Shown here one piece after another: positions 32,562-42,672 of a DNA stretch of 64,000 bases. The notes under the pieces are model-generated. The model was not told where the DNA came from. It worked only from the letters and a program-made list of their open reading frames with translations, and ran no database searches. Where the stretch lies: positions 62,001-126,000 of the forward strand of contig JBCCEF010000011.1 in assembly GCA_039030395.1 (NCBI GenBank), read 5' to 3'. Position numbers and translations under genes: made by a program. The stretch is from Acidobacteriota bacterium (GTDB taxonomy: Bacteria > Acidobacteriota > Thermoanaerobaculia > Multivoradales > JBCCEF01). Positions within the stretch are counted from its first letter, which is position 1. Every line of letters starts with the position of its first letter.

Positions 32562-34766
32562 GTGCTGACCCTCGCCGGCAGTTTCCGGCTGGGCGAGGTG
32601 ACGCTGTGGCGCGATCGCACCCTGCGCGATGGCGAGCGGCGGTTCACCTCGCGCTTCTATGCCTTGCGCGATGCACCGCGTCTCGCCCGGGCGGCGGACG
32701 GCGGCCCGGCCTTCGACTTCCTCTGGTACCGCCGGCCGGCCGGCGACGATGGACCGGAACCGCCCCACGGCGGCCTGGTGATCCTGACCGTCGATCTCGC
32801 CCTGTCGCCGAAGGAACGGGCGGACCTGGCGGCGGCGATCTCCCGCCGCTTCGCGGATCTCGGCGAGCCGCTCGACGGTGAGGTCGAAATCCTGCCGGTG
32901 CCGTTCCACGACGGCACCGTCGAACTGGCCTTCGCCGGTGAAACGGACCCGGCGGAGGGCGAGGGAGAGTTCACCCGCCGCATCGCCGGCAGCGGCCCGG
33001 CGCGACTCGCCGGCCACCAGACCGCCAGCTTTATGATCGAGCTGAATTCCGACGGCGCCGCCCTGCTGGCGGAGGCGATCGAGTCCGGCACGGACCTCTT
33101 CCACCTGCGCTACGACCTGCTCTTCAGCCACCGCCTCGACGGCGTCAAACTGCGCGTCTGGTGCGACGCCGAGCGAGCCCACCACGCCACCGCCCAGGGC
33201 CGGATGGCCGGGCCGTTGACGGTGCCGGCCCTGCGCGAGTCCCTGGTCGAGCGGCGCATTGCCGGCATCGAGATGGTCGCTGCGGAACCGCTCGATGCAG
33301 AGCACCAGGAGGCCCTGAAAACCCTCGCCACCACGGTGCTGGACACGGCCCTTGCCGCCACCTACGGCACGGCGCCGGACGAGGCTCCGGGTCCCTTCGA
33401 CCCGGCCGTCGCTTCGCGGCTGAACTTCACCTTCTCGCAGTCCTATCCGGTCGAGCAACCGCTGGCTCTCGACGCTGCGCTCACCTTCGACGACCCGCGA
33501 TTCGAACCGGAAGCGTTCGCCGAGCGCATTCGCAAGGTCGAGCCGGGGCGCGGCTTCTTCGATGTGCTGGAGGTTCAGGTGTTCGCCACCGTCGACTTCG
33601 CGACAGAACCGATCGACAAGGTCAAGGCGACCCTCACCTACGACCACGCAGCGCCGGGAGACTCCCCGATTCGGCGCCGCGGCGAACTGGTGTTCCAGAA
33701 GGGACAAACCACCGGGACCTTCCGGACGGATCTGGCGGCCCCGGACCTGCGCAGCATCTCCTACGAGGTGGAAGTCCACTTCGACGGCGGCGCCCCGCCG
33801 ATGCACTTCTCGCACTCACCGGTCGAGACGGAGGTCATCGTCCTCGATCTCGACGCCTGTGGCGTGCTCAAGGTCGACCTCGCGCTGCGCGATGCCCCCT
33901 TCGACCGGGTGCGCGGCGCGGTGGTGGATCTCGCCTATGAAGACAGCCCGGGGGGCGACGATCCGGCCGGCGCCGGCGAGGCTCTGACCCACCGCGTGAT
34001 CCTCGACCAGGCGAATCCCGCCGGAGCCTGGCATCAGGTGGTCGGCGACCGCCCGGGGGAGTTGCATTGGAAGGCCGCCTGGCTGGGGGCGAGCGGAGAG
34101 CGCATCGAAACCGACTGGCAAGCCACCGCCCAGCGCCGCCTGCTGCTCGATGCGCCGGCGGAACTCACCCAACGGACCGAAGTGGAACTGCTGGCGAGCG
34201 GCGACTTCTCCGGCCTGGAGCAAATCCTCGTCGACATCGAACCGGTCGGAGACAGCGGGGAGATCGACCAGTTTTCCTTCCGCCAGCCCGGCGACCGCCA
34301 CCTCTGGCAGCCCGCGGCGGCTGCCGGCGCCGACGGCGAGTTCCGCTACCGGCTGCGCCAAAGCCTGGTCTTCGCCGACGGACGGGTGCTGGAGCAGCCC
34401 CCGGTGGAGTCCGACCGCCGGCTGTTCGTCGTCCGCGATGCCGGCCGCCGGGAGGTGCAGGTGGTAAGCCGCCTGCTCGACCTCGGCGGCGCCTGGACCC
34501 TGGCGCTACTCACCCTGGAGACCGGCGCCGACGTGACGGACCAGACCCCGCCGACGGGGGATCGCAAGTCCCTGGTGCTGCGCCACCCGGACGATCGGCC
34601 GACCTGGAGTTTCCGGGCGACCGCAGAATCCGATAGTCACCCCTCTCTCGACTACAGCTATCGCCTGACCCTCGTGCCGCCGGCCGGTGAACGGGTGGTC
34701 ACCCCCTGGATTTCGGGCCGCGACGAAGTGCTCGTGCTACGCCCACCGCAAGACAACCGAGGATGA
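32562..34766 (+). CDS. paralog B: large beta-rich protein of the same family
   Basis: 734 aa from a GTG with GGGAGGA seven bases upstream. Shared blocks: RFYALRDAPRLARAADGGPA (31-50), GGLVILTVDL (70-79), YDLLFSHRLDGVKLRVWCD (184-202). This is a divergent member in which the usual FRD is replaced by WRDRTLRDGERRF, yet the third block is close to paralogs A and I. The C-terminal modules have the usual W and Y-x-Y strands and end DEVLVLRPP. It heads the B-C-D-E operon and is transcribed away from paralog A; the next gene starts 4 bp after its stop. No signal peptide. Confidence 0.85.
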   Translation: MLTLAGSFRLGEVTLWRDRTLRDGERRFTSRFYALRDAPRLARAADGGPAFDFLWYRRPAGDDGPEPPHGGLVILTVDLALSPKERADLAAAISRRFADLGEPLDGEVEILPVPFHDGTVELAFAGETDPAEGEGEFTRRIAGSGPARLAGHQTASFMIELNSDGAALLAEAIESGTDLFHLRYDLLFSHRLDGVKLRVWCDAERAHHATAQGRMAGPLTVPALRESLVERRIAGIEMVAAEPLDAEHQEALKTLATTVLDTALAATYGTAPDEAPGPFDPAVASRLNFTFSQSYPVEQPLALDAALTFDDPRFEPEAFAERIRKVEPGRGFFDVLEVQVFATVDFATEPIDKVKATLTYDHAAPGDSPIRRRGELVFQKGQTTGTFRTDLAAPDLRSISYEVEVHFDGGAPPMHFSHSPVETEVIVLDLDACGVLKVDLALRDAPFDRVRGAVVDLAYEDSPGGDDPAGAGEALTHRVILDQANPAGAWHQVVGDRPGELHWKAAWLGASGERIETDWQATAQRRLLLDAPAELTQRTEVELLASGDFSGLEQILVDIEPVGDSGEIDQFSFRQPGDRHLWQPAAAAGADGEFRYRLRQSLVFADGRVLEQPPVESDRRLFVVRDAGRREVQVVSRLLDLGGAWTLALLTLETGADVTDQTPPTGDRKSLVLRHPDDRPTWSFRATAESDSHPSLDYSYRLTLVPPAGERVVTPWISGRDEVLVLRPPQDNRG

Positions 34767-34770
34767 ATCC

Positions 34771-37620
34771 ATGCTGACTTTCGAATCCCCGTTCTACGAG
34801 TTCGAGGGCGTCGTGATCTTTCGCGACCACGCCAGCCCGACCACCTTCCACTATCTGTGCGGCCCCCCGAAACTCAGCGAGAACGCGCAGGGGAAACCGG
34901 ATCTCACCCTCCTCAAGTACCGCCACGCCCTCGACGCCGGCAGCGTGGCGCCGGAGGCGCGGGAACAGTTGGGCGGCGGGTTCCTGATGTTCGGAGTGGA
35001 CTGCGAAATTCCCCAGGACGTCAAAAATTCCATCAAGCGCCAGCTCGAAGCCACATTGCCGCCGGGTTCCGGGCCGGCCTCGCTGGTGCCGGTGCTGTTC
35101 ACCAAGGGCAAGGTGCACGTGCTCGCCCTCGACAAACAGTCGGCGGTCGAAGAGGAGGGTGACGCCGCATCGCCGGAGCAGAGCAAGTTCGTGCGCGGCA
35201 TCCTCGGCACGGCGACGCCTTCCCTGCTCGACGACCAGCGGGCGATCTTCTCTCTCTCCCTCACCCCCGATGCGGCCACCCTGCTAGAGGAGGCCTACAG
35301 CTCGGACATGTCACCCATCGGGGTGATGTACGAGCTGGAGTTCGCCGGCCTGCGTCCGGCCCTGGCGGTGAAGGCGCACGTCGACTTCCGGCGCCTCTAT
35401 ACCCAGCTCAAGGCGGATCTTCACGTCGGCGTGAGCGCCGGAGGACTCGGAGGCGGTGGCGGTGGTGGAACCGGCGGTGGAGGTGGTGGAACCGGCGGTG
35501 GGGATCGCCCCTCCGACGGCGGGGAAACACCGGAACCGGCAGACCCTCCCGCGGATCCACCGGCAGACCCGCCTGAGGATCCACCTGCCGATCCACCAGC
35601 AGATCCACCGGCTGATCCGCCTGCCGACCCTCCGGCGGATCCTCCCGCCGACCCACCGACCGATCCGCCCGCCGATCCGCCTGAGGACCCACCAGCCGAT
35701 CCGCCGGCCGATCCGCCCGAGGACCCACCGGCCGATCCGCCGGCCGATCCGCCCGAGGACCCGCCCGAGAACCCGCCTGCCGACCCACCGGCGGATCCTC
35801 CGACCGATCCACCGGCTGGCGACAGTACCGTTCGAGCCGAAGAGCCGGCTCCCTTGCGCCGCGACACCTCCGGGGGCGGAGGCGGAGGTAGGCGTGGGGG
35901 CGGCAACCGAGGCGGAGGGGGCAGCGGTGGAGGCGGCACCGGCGGCGGCGGTGGCAACACCAACGTCGCGATCAGCGCCGATCTCGGCTTGATGCTCGAG
36001 AAAGCCAAGCAGAGCGGCTCGATCCAGATCGAGATCGTGCGCCAGCAGGAAGGCGCCACGGTCGATCAAATGGAGACGCGGGCCCTCGCCCTGCTGCAAG
36101 AAGTGGTGCTCAAGGAGTTCTTCCAGCCGGGCATGACCGGCGCCACCAGCGGTCGCTCCTCCGCCGCCTCGTCGGCGGCGGCCGCGGCCAACGCCGCCCG
36201 CGGCTTGATGGCCACCACCTCGGACACCAGCGCCGGCGAGGCCGGCGACGGCACCTCGGTGGAGATCGGCTTCCAGCTCAAGTACAAGCGCCAAGAAGAA
36301 CTCAAAACGGCGGATTTCGATTTCTCGGTAGTGGCGCCGGAAACCCGCACCCACGCCCCGAACGGCTTCTTCTCGGCCTTCATCAAGGACACCGACAAGG
36401 ACGAGCACATCAAGGTCATCAGCCTCGACGACACTTTCTTCAAGGTGCTCGAAGTGGACGTCACCACCACCGCCGACTTCGAACGGTTGGATCTCAAGAA
36501 GTTGCTGGTCGAGATGCAGTACGGCGGCACCGAGGAGCGGCCGGAGGTCACCTCCACGTCGCAGTTCGATCCCGACGAGGCCGATGTCCATCGCGCCTTC
36601 ACGGCCTTCCTCGACCAGGGCGACTACTCCTACCGCTACCGCACGATCTACAAGTTCGGTCAGTCGGACAGGATCGCCGCCCAGCAGCACAGCTACGAGA
36701 CGCCCTGGCAGCAGGCCACCAGCCGGGCGCTGGTGGTCCATCCGCCGGACGACGTGGCGATGCTCAACGTGCGGGTGGAGCCCGGGCCGGTGGACTGGGA
36801 CGTGATCGACCGGGTCGAGACCGTTCTCACCTACGACGATCCGGCCAACGGCTTCCAAGCCGACCGCACCTTCTTCACCCAGCAAAACAGCGAGCCCGAG
36901 GATTGGGCGCTGCGGCTCACCGATCCGAATCTGCGCGAGTACCAGGTCCAACACATCTGGTACATGAAGGACCACAGCGAGATCGAGGGCGAGCCCTACA
37001 CCGAGGACACCGCTCACCTGTTCATCCGTGACCCCTTCGACCACCGCCTGGAGATCCAGGTGCGGCCGGAGGTGGACCCGGCCAACGTCAAGCGCATCCA
37101 CGTCGAACTGGTGTACGAGGACAGCGGCAACGATCACGAAGTGCGCAAGTCCCTGAGCCTCGAAGGGCCGGACTTTTCGCCGCAGACGGTGACCGTACCG
37201 GTGATGGACCCACGGCGCCGCAAGTACACCTACGCGGTGACCTTGATCAAGACCAACGGCCGCTCTGAGAACCACGAGGCGAAGGACACGGACCAGGAGT
37301 CGATCACCATCACCGAGGGCGGTATTTACCTCGACGTGCGGATGGTGCTGCTGGGCGACATCACCGCCGCCGGCATCGATGCGGTGCAGGTGGACTTGAA
37401 GGCCGAGCCTTTGGACGGCGAGCGCGAGAAGGTCGAGGAACACCTCTTCCTCCCGGGCGCCGAAAGCCAGGTGGTGAAGAGGCTCTTGCTGCGCGCCGAC
37501 CGGCCGCAGACCCTCGAATACCGCACCACCACCTTCACCGCCAGCGGTCCGAAGGTCTCCGCCTGGACCCCACACCAGAGCGCCATCCTGGCCTTGCAAG
37601 CGGCAACTCTAGCGGGCTAG
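34771..37620 (+). CDS. paralog C: family member with a large Gly-rich / Pro-Asp repeat insertion
   Basis: 949 aa from the ATG at 34771 (GAGG upstream). Shared blocks: VIFRDHASPTTFHYL (15-29), GGGFLMFGVDC (68-78), ATPSLLDDQRAIFSLSL (148-164), YELEFAGLRPALAVKAHVDF (187-206). Directly after the third block come a Gly tract (about 224-244), a four-residue repeat (A/E/T)DPP (about 256-353) and a second Gly tract (about 371-400); the core then resumes (NTNVAISADLG). The C-terminal half holds at least three modules of about 100 aa, for example FDHRLEIQVRPEVDPANVKR. Without the insertion the length would match its neighbours. Member of the B-C-D-E operon. Confidence 0.88.
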   Translation: MLTFESPFYEFEGVVIFRDHASPTTFHYLCGPPKLSENAQGKPDLTLLKYRHALDAGSVAPEAREQLGGGFLMFGVDCEIPQDVKNSIKRQLEATLPPGSGPASLVPVLFTKGKVHVLALDKQSAVEEEGDAASPEQSKFVRGILGTATPSLLDDQRAIFSLSLTPDAATLLEEAYSSDMSPIGVMYELEFAGLRPALAVKAHVDFRRLYTQLKADLHVGVSAGGLGGGGGGGTGGGGGGTGGGDRPSDGGETPEPADPPADPPADPPEDPPADPPADPPADPPADPPADPPADPPTDPPADPPEDPPADPPADPPEDPPADPPADPPEDPPENPPADPPADPPTDPPAGDSTVRAEEPAPLRRDTSGGGGGGRRGGGNRGGGGSGGGGTGGGGGNTNVAISADLGLMLEKAKQSGSIQIEIVRQQEGATVDQMETRALALLQEVVLKEFFQPGMTGATSGRSSAASSAAAAANAARGLMATTSDTSAGEAGDGTSVEIGFQLKYKRQEELKTADFDFSVVAPETRTHAPNGFFSAFIKDTDKDEHIKVISLDDTFFKVLEVDVTTTADFERLDLKKLLVEMQYGGTEERPEVTSTSQFDPDEADVHRAFTAFLDQGDYSYRYRTIYKFGQSDRIAAQQHSYETPWQQATSRALVVHPPDDVAMLNVRVEPGPVDWDVIDRVETVLTYDDPANGFQADRTFFTQQNSEPEDWALRLTDPNLREYQVQHIWYMKDHSEIEGEPYTEDTAHLFIRDPFDHRLEIQVRPEVDPANVKRIHVELVYEDSGNDHEVRKSLSLEGPDFSPQTVTVPVMDPRRRKYTYAVTLIKTNGRSENHEAKDTDQESITITEGGIYLDVRMVLLGDITAAGIDAVQVDLKAEPLDGEREKVEEHLFLPGAESQVVKRLLLRADRPQTLEYRTTTFTASGPKVSAWTPHQSAILALQAATLAG
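35536..35829 (+). repeat. coding 12-bp-period repeat, (A/E/T)DPP units in paralog C
   Basis: About two dozen consecutive units of Ala/Glu/Thr-Asp-Pro-Pro, encoded by a CCN-CCN-GCN-GAY type 12-base period. It is flanked by two Gly-rich tracts. Unit number is likely to vary between strains through slippage. Confidence 0.85.
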
Positions 37621-37624
37621 GGCG

Positions 37625-39877
37625 ATGATCGATCTCGGCAAACCCGCCCTCTTCGCCGAGGGCGTCACCTTGTTTCCGGATCACGCCGAGGCGGGGCGTT
37701 TCCACTACCTGCCCGGCGGCCCCGGCCTGCGCTTCGACGCGGACGGCAAGCCGGAGCTGAAGATCCTCGAATACCGCCTCGACCCGAGCTTCCACGAGCA
37801 GCTCGGCGCCGGCTTGCTGTCTCTGACGGTGGACCTGGCGGTGGACGAAGACCGCTTGGAGCGGCTGCGTCTGCGGGCGTCCCGGCACGTCGAAACGGGC
37901 ACCCGGGTGGTGCTCACCCCGGTGGCGGCGGAGAGCGGCACCTGCGAGCTGATCCTGATCGACCGCAGCTCGCGAGACGGTGATGCCCCAACCGGTGGAG
38001 ATGCCCCGGATGCCGACGACGATGACGACTCCGTCGGCTTCGGCCTGGTGGAGCGCATCCTCGGCGCCGCCACGCCGGGGCTCTACGGCGCCAACGCCGC
38101 CACCTTCCAGGCGGTGCTCTCCGCCGAGGGCGTCTCCCTGGTGGAGGGCGCCCTCGCCGGCGGCGGCCTGCCGGTGGGGGTGGTCTACAACCTGCGGGTG
38201 CTCGGCCTACGGCCGGCGCTACGGGCGGAGATCACCGCCCACTGGCAACAGATCTACGACTTCTTCGAGGCGCGGGTGCACGGCGGCCGGCTGCTGGCGG
38301 CGATCGACGTCGGCCCGACAATGGAAGACCTGGTGCAGCGCGAGGCGATCGAGATCCACATCGACGAGCTGGTGCCCGCCGACGAACGCTCGGACGTCTA
38401 CGATCGGGCCATCGCCCAGGCGCAGCGCTACGTCACGGACAAACTGTTCAAGCCCAGCCTCGGCCTGTCGCCCCCGATGGACCCGGCAGCGGAAGAGAGC
38501 GGCCTCGCCACCATCGGTCGGGCGATCAAGGACATCGCCGGCTTCTTCACCATCAACCACTCGCTACGCCACCTCGACCGCAGCGAGCTGAAGACCTTCC
38601 GCTATCGCCTACAGGCGGCCCAGGCGGAGCCCATGACCCTGGCTCCACAGGGCACCCTGCAGGCGGTGCTGCCGGAAGACCTCGGCCTGAGCGTGGACGA
38701 TTTCGTCGTCCAGGTCGAGCCGACGGCATCGCGCGAGATGCGCTTCGACGTGGCCCCCTCCGTCGACCTCGCCGCCGAGGGCATCGATCACCTGGAGGTG
38801 GCCCTTTCCTACGGCGACCGCAGCGAGCGGCTGATGCTCGACGCGGTCACCCCCAGGCGCGAGGTGGTGTTCTGGTTCGAGCCGGAACTGGGCAGCGAGA
38901 TCGACATCCAGTGGGAAGCCCACCTGAACGCCGCCGGCAGTGGCCTCCAAGGAGTGATCGAGGCGCCGGCGGAGCGCACGGACCACCGCGTTCTGCGCCT
39001 CGACCCGCGCCAGCTTTGGGAAACCCGCACCGTGCGGGTGTTTTCCCAGGGCATCCCCTTCGACAAGTATCCGCGGGTGCTGGTGGACCTCAAGGTGTCC
39101 GACCCGCTCGCCGACTGGAGCGACGAGCGCTCCCTGGAACTGACCGCCGAGGCCCTCGAGCAGAGCTTCCAGGTGCGCTCCGCTCTCGGCGCCCGCTGGA
39201 TCGTCGAGCGCCGCATCCGCTACCTCGAAACGGATGGTGGCGAAGTGGTGCTCGACTGGCAGCGGGTGGCAGCGGAGAGCGAAGTTGTCAGCCTGGTGAT
39301 CCCAGATCCCCTGCCGGACATTGTGGACGTGCTGGTGCTGGCGGCGGCGCGCTTCGGCACCGCGGTGCGGCGCCTGGTGGTGGAGCTGCGGCCGAAGGAC
39401 CGGCCGGAGGAGGTCACCCCCTTCCTGCTGACCGCCGAGGAGGCGTCCGCGACCTGGGCCTTCCAACCCGGCGAAAACGAGGGGCGGGAGTATGAATACC
39501 GGGTGACCGTCCACACCGTCCGTAGCGAGCTACGCGAAGGCCCCTGGCTGCCGGGACCGCCGGGCAAGCTGGTGGTGGGCGAAGGCGGTCAAGCGCGGCA
39601 GATCGAGATGATGTTCGTTGGCCCGTCGCCGGCGGATCTCGGCCTGCTGGCGCTCAAAGTCCGTTTCGCCTACGACGACCCCGAGTCCGGCCTGTCGGCG
39701 GAAGATGAAGTGCTGGTGGAAGACACCCGCCAACCCCTCCAGTGGAGCTACCCCGTCGCCGACCCCAACCGCCAGACCTACAGCTTCCAGCTCACGCTGA
39801 TCCACAGCGACGGCCGGATCGAGAAACGCGACCCGATCAACACCTCGGATCTGCTCGTCATCCAACCGCTGACCTAG
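37625..39877 (+). CDS. paralog D: large beta-rich protein of the same family
   Basis: 750 aa, ATG 4 bp after the stop of C. Shared blocks: TLFPDHAEAGRFHYLPGGPG (15-34), GAGLLSLTVDL (61-71), ILGAATPGLYGANAATFQAV (145-164), YNLRVLGLRPALRAEITAHW (188-207). The second half has four or more modules, recognisable by W-x-x-P/Y-x-Y patterns such as DLRPWSYPVADPNRQTYSFQ-like ends (here LQWSYPVADPNRQTYSFQ), and ends in DLLVIQPLT. An acidic Asp run (about 129-135) interrupts the N-terminal domain, as in several siblings. No signal peptide, membrane helix or catalytic motif. It belongs to the GLRPAL subgroup with C, E, H and K. Confidence 0.87.
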   Translation: MIDLGKPALFAEGVTLFPDHAEAGRFHYLPGGPGLRFDADGKPELKILEYRLDPSFHEQLGAGLLSLTVDLAVDEDRLERLRLRASRHVETGTRVVLTPVAAESGTCELILIDRSSRDGDAPTGGDAPDADDDDDSVGFGLVERILGAATPGLYGANAATFQAVLSAEGVSLVEGALAGGGLPVGVVYNLRVLGLRPALRAEITAHWQQIYDFFEARVHGGRLLAAIDVGPTMEDLVQREAIEIHIDELVPADERSDVYDRAIAQAQRYVTDKLFKPSLGLSPPMDPAAEESGLATIGRAIKDIAGFFTINHSLRHLDRSELKTFRYRLQAAQAEPMTLAPQGTLQAVLPEDLGLSVDDFVVQVEPTASREMRFDVAPSVDLAAEGIDHLEVALSYGDRSERLMLDAVTPRREVVFWFEPELGSEIDIQWEAHLNAAGSGLQGVIEAPAERTDHRVLRLDPRQLWETRTVRVFSQGIPFDKYPRVLVDLKVSDPLADWSDERSLELTAEALEQSFQVRSALGARWIVERRIRYLETDGGEVVLDWQRVAAESEVVSLVIPDPLPDIVDVLVLAAARFGTAVRRLVVELRPKDRPEEVTPFLLTAEEASATWAFQPGENEGREYEYRVTVHTVRSELREGPWLPGPPGKLVVGEGGQARQIEMMFVGPSPADLGLLALKVRFAYDDPESGLSAEDEVLVEDTRQPLQWSYPVADPNRQTYSFQLTLIHSDGRIEKRDPINTSDLLVIQPLT

Positions 39878-39886
39878 GAGTCCCCC

Positions 39887-42157
39887 ATGCTCACCCTGGA
39901 GCCCCCGTTCTACCGCGTCCGCGACCTGCTCTTCTTCCGCGATGATGCAGACGAAGACCTCTTTCACTACCTGCCCGGCCGGCCGCGGCTGGCGGAGGAC
40001 GGCCGGGGGGACGACCGCACTCAACGCTTCACCCTCTACAAGTACCGCCGGGACCTGACCGACAACCCAGAACTCGACCCCACCCGCGGCCGGGGCGCCG
40101 GCCTGGCGCTGTTCGAAACGGAGCTGCCGGCGGAACGGCTGGAAGTCGCCCGAGCGGAAATCGCCTCCCAGAGCGGCCGGCCGGACGCCAAGTTGTCGCC
40201 GGTGGTCTTTCGCTCCGGCACCGTCGCCACCCTCGTCGCCCACGCCGAAGGCGACGGACTGGTGGAAGACCTCGTCGACCTCCATCCGGCACCCCTCACC
40301 CCACCCCACCGCTCGGCCTTCGCGGTGGCCCTGTCGGCGGAAGGGGCGAGCCTCTTCGAGCAGGCGGCGCGCGGCGGCGAGCTGCCCATCGGCATCGTCT
40401 ACGACCTGCGCTTCCTGGCATTGACGCCGTCGCTCCACGCCACCGTCAAGATGGACTACGAGCGCATCTACGATCGGTTCGCCGCCTCGGTGGGATTCAC
40501 CTACTACGTCTCCGTCAAGCTCGACGTGGACCTCGCCTGGCTGGTGGAAAACGACGTCATCCAGATCGAGATCACCTCCTTCACCGACGGCGAGGACGCC
40601 CAGCGCCAGCAGGACCAGGTGATGGCCCTGGTCAAAGCCCGCATCCTCGGCGACTTCTTCCGTTCCGGGGTGCCACCCAAACAGCAGCGCGGCCAGGGCG
40701 CCCTCGGCGAACTCCTCGGCGGGCTGATGGGCGGCGAAGGCGAGATCACCTCCGCCTCCGCCTTCTTCACCTTGAAGGCACGCTACGAGGCGGTGCGCGA
40801 ATCCAAACACCACGAGATGATCTTCGCCGGCCGCACCGCCATCGAACTGCCCCACACCGCCGTCGGCCTGCTCTCCACCCTCACCGGCGACGACGAAGTG
40901 GAAATCAAAGTCGAAGAACTCGACCTCGACGACCCCTTCTACTCCTCCCTCGCCGTCCAGGTCTCCTCGGCCATCGACTTCGACAGCCTGCCGGACCTCC
41001 AGTCGGCGGTGGTCCATCTAAGGCACGGAAACCACCGCAAAGCGTTCGAGTTCAAGCGCGGTGGAGACAACGAAGGAGGGCAGTTCGAAGTCGCCCTCAC
41101 CGACCCCCAGAACGACGAATACACCTGGGAAGTTGAATACCACTTCAACGAGCGGTTCGGGGCCGAGACCAGCGCTGCGACGGACGCTGAGGCCGGCGAC
41201 GGCACCTCACCGTCTTCACCCCTCGGCCTGAGCAGCGGCCCGAGCCAGATCACCGCCGGTCCCTTCGACAGTCGCAGCCGAGTGCTGGTGCTCGACCCCT
41301 TCGAACACTTCCGCTACCGCACCCTGCGCATCCGAAGTGACCAAGCGGACGAGGTCGCCCGCTACCGGGTCCACCTGCGCCTGCGCGACGAAGAGACCCG
41401 CGACGAACTCGAATCCTTCGAAATCCTCCTCGACCCCCAGCACCCGAACGCCATCTGGCGCCACCGTCTCACGCCGCCGGACCAGCCCTTCCCGCAACTC
41501 CTGATTCGCACCGACTGGGAAGACCTCCGAGGCGAAATCCACCCGGGCGAAGAGCAAGAGATCATCGGCGGCACCTACGAAGCGCGCGACCCCTTCCACG
41601 ACCAGCTCGAAATCACCCTCCACCCGGTGGCCGATTGGGAGCGGATCTCCCAGCTCGTCGTCGACCTGCGCTACCGCGACGGCGACCTCGCCATCGACCG
41701 CACCCTCCCCTTCACCGCCGAAACGGACACGGCCCGAACCGAGAAATGGGCACTCCTCGACGTCCGCAACCGCACCTACTCCTGGCGCCAAACCCTCATC
41801 CGCAAAGACGGCACCGTCCACCAGACCGACTGGCAAGACGCCGACCAGACGGTCTTGGTCGTCGGCCAAGACGCCGACCCGCCACCGGAAATTCGCATCG
41901 TCTGGGTCGGCGACCCGGGGGATGCTCTGGGGCTACGGGTGGACCTCTGGCCGACCCTGCCGAACGGTGAGGACGGGGTAAAGTTGAGTACCTTCCTGCG
42001 GGCTGGGGAAATGGAGGGGCGGTTGACGCTGCCGGCGGGGACCGCGGAAGGCGAGCTGCGGTATCGGTATGCGGTGAGTCGGTTTTCGGCGGGTGGCGAA
42101 GAGCCGGTGAAGGAAGATCGGGGGACGGGGGGGTTGTTGGTGGTGCAAACGGGGTAG
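39887..42157 (+). CDS. paralog E: large beta-rich protein of the same family
   Basis: 756 aa, ATG after AGGAG, 9 bp after the stop of D and last in the operon. Shared blocks: LFFRDDADEDLFHYLPGRPR (15-34), GAGLALFETEL (70-80), YDLRFLALTPSLHATVKMDY (172-191). A Ser/Asp/Glu-rich low-complexity linker lies near residues 425-445 (ETSAATDAEAGDGTSPSSPL), before the module region. Modules show RDPFHDQLEITLHPVADWER and YRDGDLAIDRTLPF, and the protein ends GGLLVVQTG. No signal peptide. After it, 42158-42300 holds no gene and no clear terminator. Confidence 0.87.
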   Translation: MLTLEPPFYRVRDLLFFRDDADEDLFHYLPGRPRLAEDGRGDDRTQRFTLYKYRRDLTDNPELDPTRGRGAGLALFETELPAERLEVARAEIASQSGRPDAKLSPVVFRSGTVATLVAHAEGDGLVEDLVDLHPAPLTPPHRSAFAVALSAEGASLFEQAARGGELPIGIVYDLRFLALTPSLHATVKMDYERIYDRFAASVGFTYYVSVKLDVDLAWLVENDVIQIEITSFTDGEDAQRQQDQVMALVKARILGDFFRSGVPPKQQRGQGALGELLGGLMGGEGEITSASAFFTLKARYEAVRESKHHEMIFAGRTAIELPHTAVGLLSTLTGDDEVEIKVEELDLDDPFYSSLAVQVSSAIDFDSLPDLQSAVVHLRHGNHRKAFEFKRGGDNEGGQFEVALTDPQNDEYTWEVEYHFNERFGAETSAATDAEAGDGTSPSSPLGLSSGPSQITAGPFDSRSRVLVLDPFEHFRYRTLRIRSDQADEVARYRVHLRLRDEETRDELESFEILLDPQHPNAIWRHRLTPPDQPFPQLLIRTDWEDLRGEIHPGEEQEIIGGTYEARDPFHDQLEITLHPVADWERISQLVVDLRYRDGDLAIDRTLPFTAETDTARTEKWALLDVRNRTYSWRQTLIRKDGTVHQTDWQDADQTVLVVGQDADPPPEIRIVWVGDPGDALGLRVDLWPTLPNGEDGVKLSTFLRAGEMEGRLTLPAGTAEGELRYRYAVSRFSAGGEEPVKEDRGTGGLLVVQTG

Positions 42158-42373
42158 GGCATCGGACCCGCCAGAGCCCCAACATCCCAGACCGCGGAAG
42201 CAGAGCGGATCTGCCGGGGGTATTCACGCTCTTTCCGCCTCGCGAAGACCATTTCGGACCTTCCGTCCCGCCTGAGCTGCAGAACCCGAACATCACTTGT
42301 CCAATTTTCAAAAATATTTTTATATTTAAATTTATTACCTTTGGATCATACGAGGAATTTTCTGTACGTCCGC

Positions 42374-42462
42374 TCTAGAGGTTCCACCCGAATGTCGGCT
42401 CTCCGCTCTAGAGGTTCCACCCCTAGAGGTTCCCACCCCTAGAGGTTCCACCCGAATGTCGG
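42374..42462 (+). repeat. four copies of a REP-like repeat on the left of a RAYT transposase
   Basis: The core CTAGAGGTTCCACCC occurs at 42374, 42407, 42423 (one extra C) and 42439. The first and last copies continue into GAATGTCGG. The same core appears in reverse orientation on the other side of the transposase (43689-43843). Just before it, 42300-42350 is a markedly AT-rich block. The rest of 42158-42672 shows no gene. Confidence 0.8.
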
Positions 42463-42672
42463 CAGTTCGGCGGCTTCTGGCCGATTCCTCAAACCTTCGA
42501 GACGAAAGACCGCAGCCCGAGAAAGTTCCGTGATGCTATGGCGCACGATCGGACGGATTCGAGCCAGTTTCAGCCCCTGATCGCCTTCGAATGAACACAC
42601 TGCTCACAGGCCGGATCGATGGACTCGACAATCAGGATGGATCTGTGGCGCGGTGGCAACTGAATCGCTGGC

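Noticed and set aside
32409-33815. Upstream extension of paralog A by about 470 codons
   Set aside because: It would run antisense through paralog B. The family N-terminal block begins right after the ATG at 32408, which has a good ribosome binding site.
35536-35829. CRISPR-like periodic array
   Set aside because: The 12-base period is codon-level repetition of Asp-Pro-Pro units inside an open frame; there are no spacers.
35311-37599. 762-codon ORF antisense to paralog C
   Set aside because: Mirror of the coding frame. Its Arg-Ile-Gly-Arg repeats are just the complement of the Asp-Pro-Pro repeat.
42374-42462. CRISPR array from the repeated CTAGAGGTTCCACCC core
   Set aside because: Spacing is irregular (16-33 bp), there are only four copies and no cas genes, and the inverted copies across the transposase fit REP elements.
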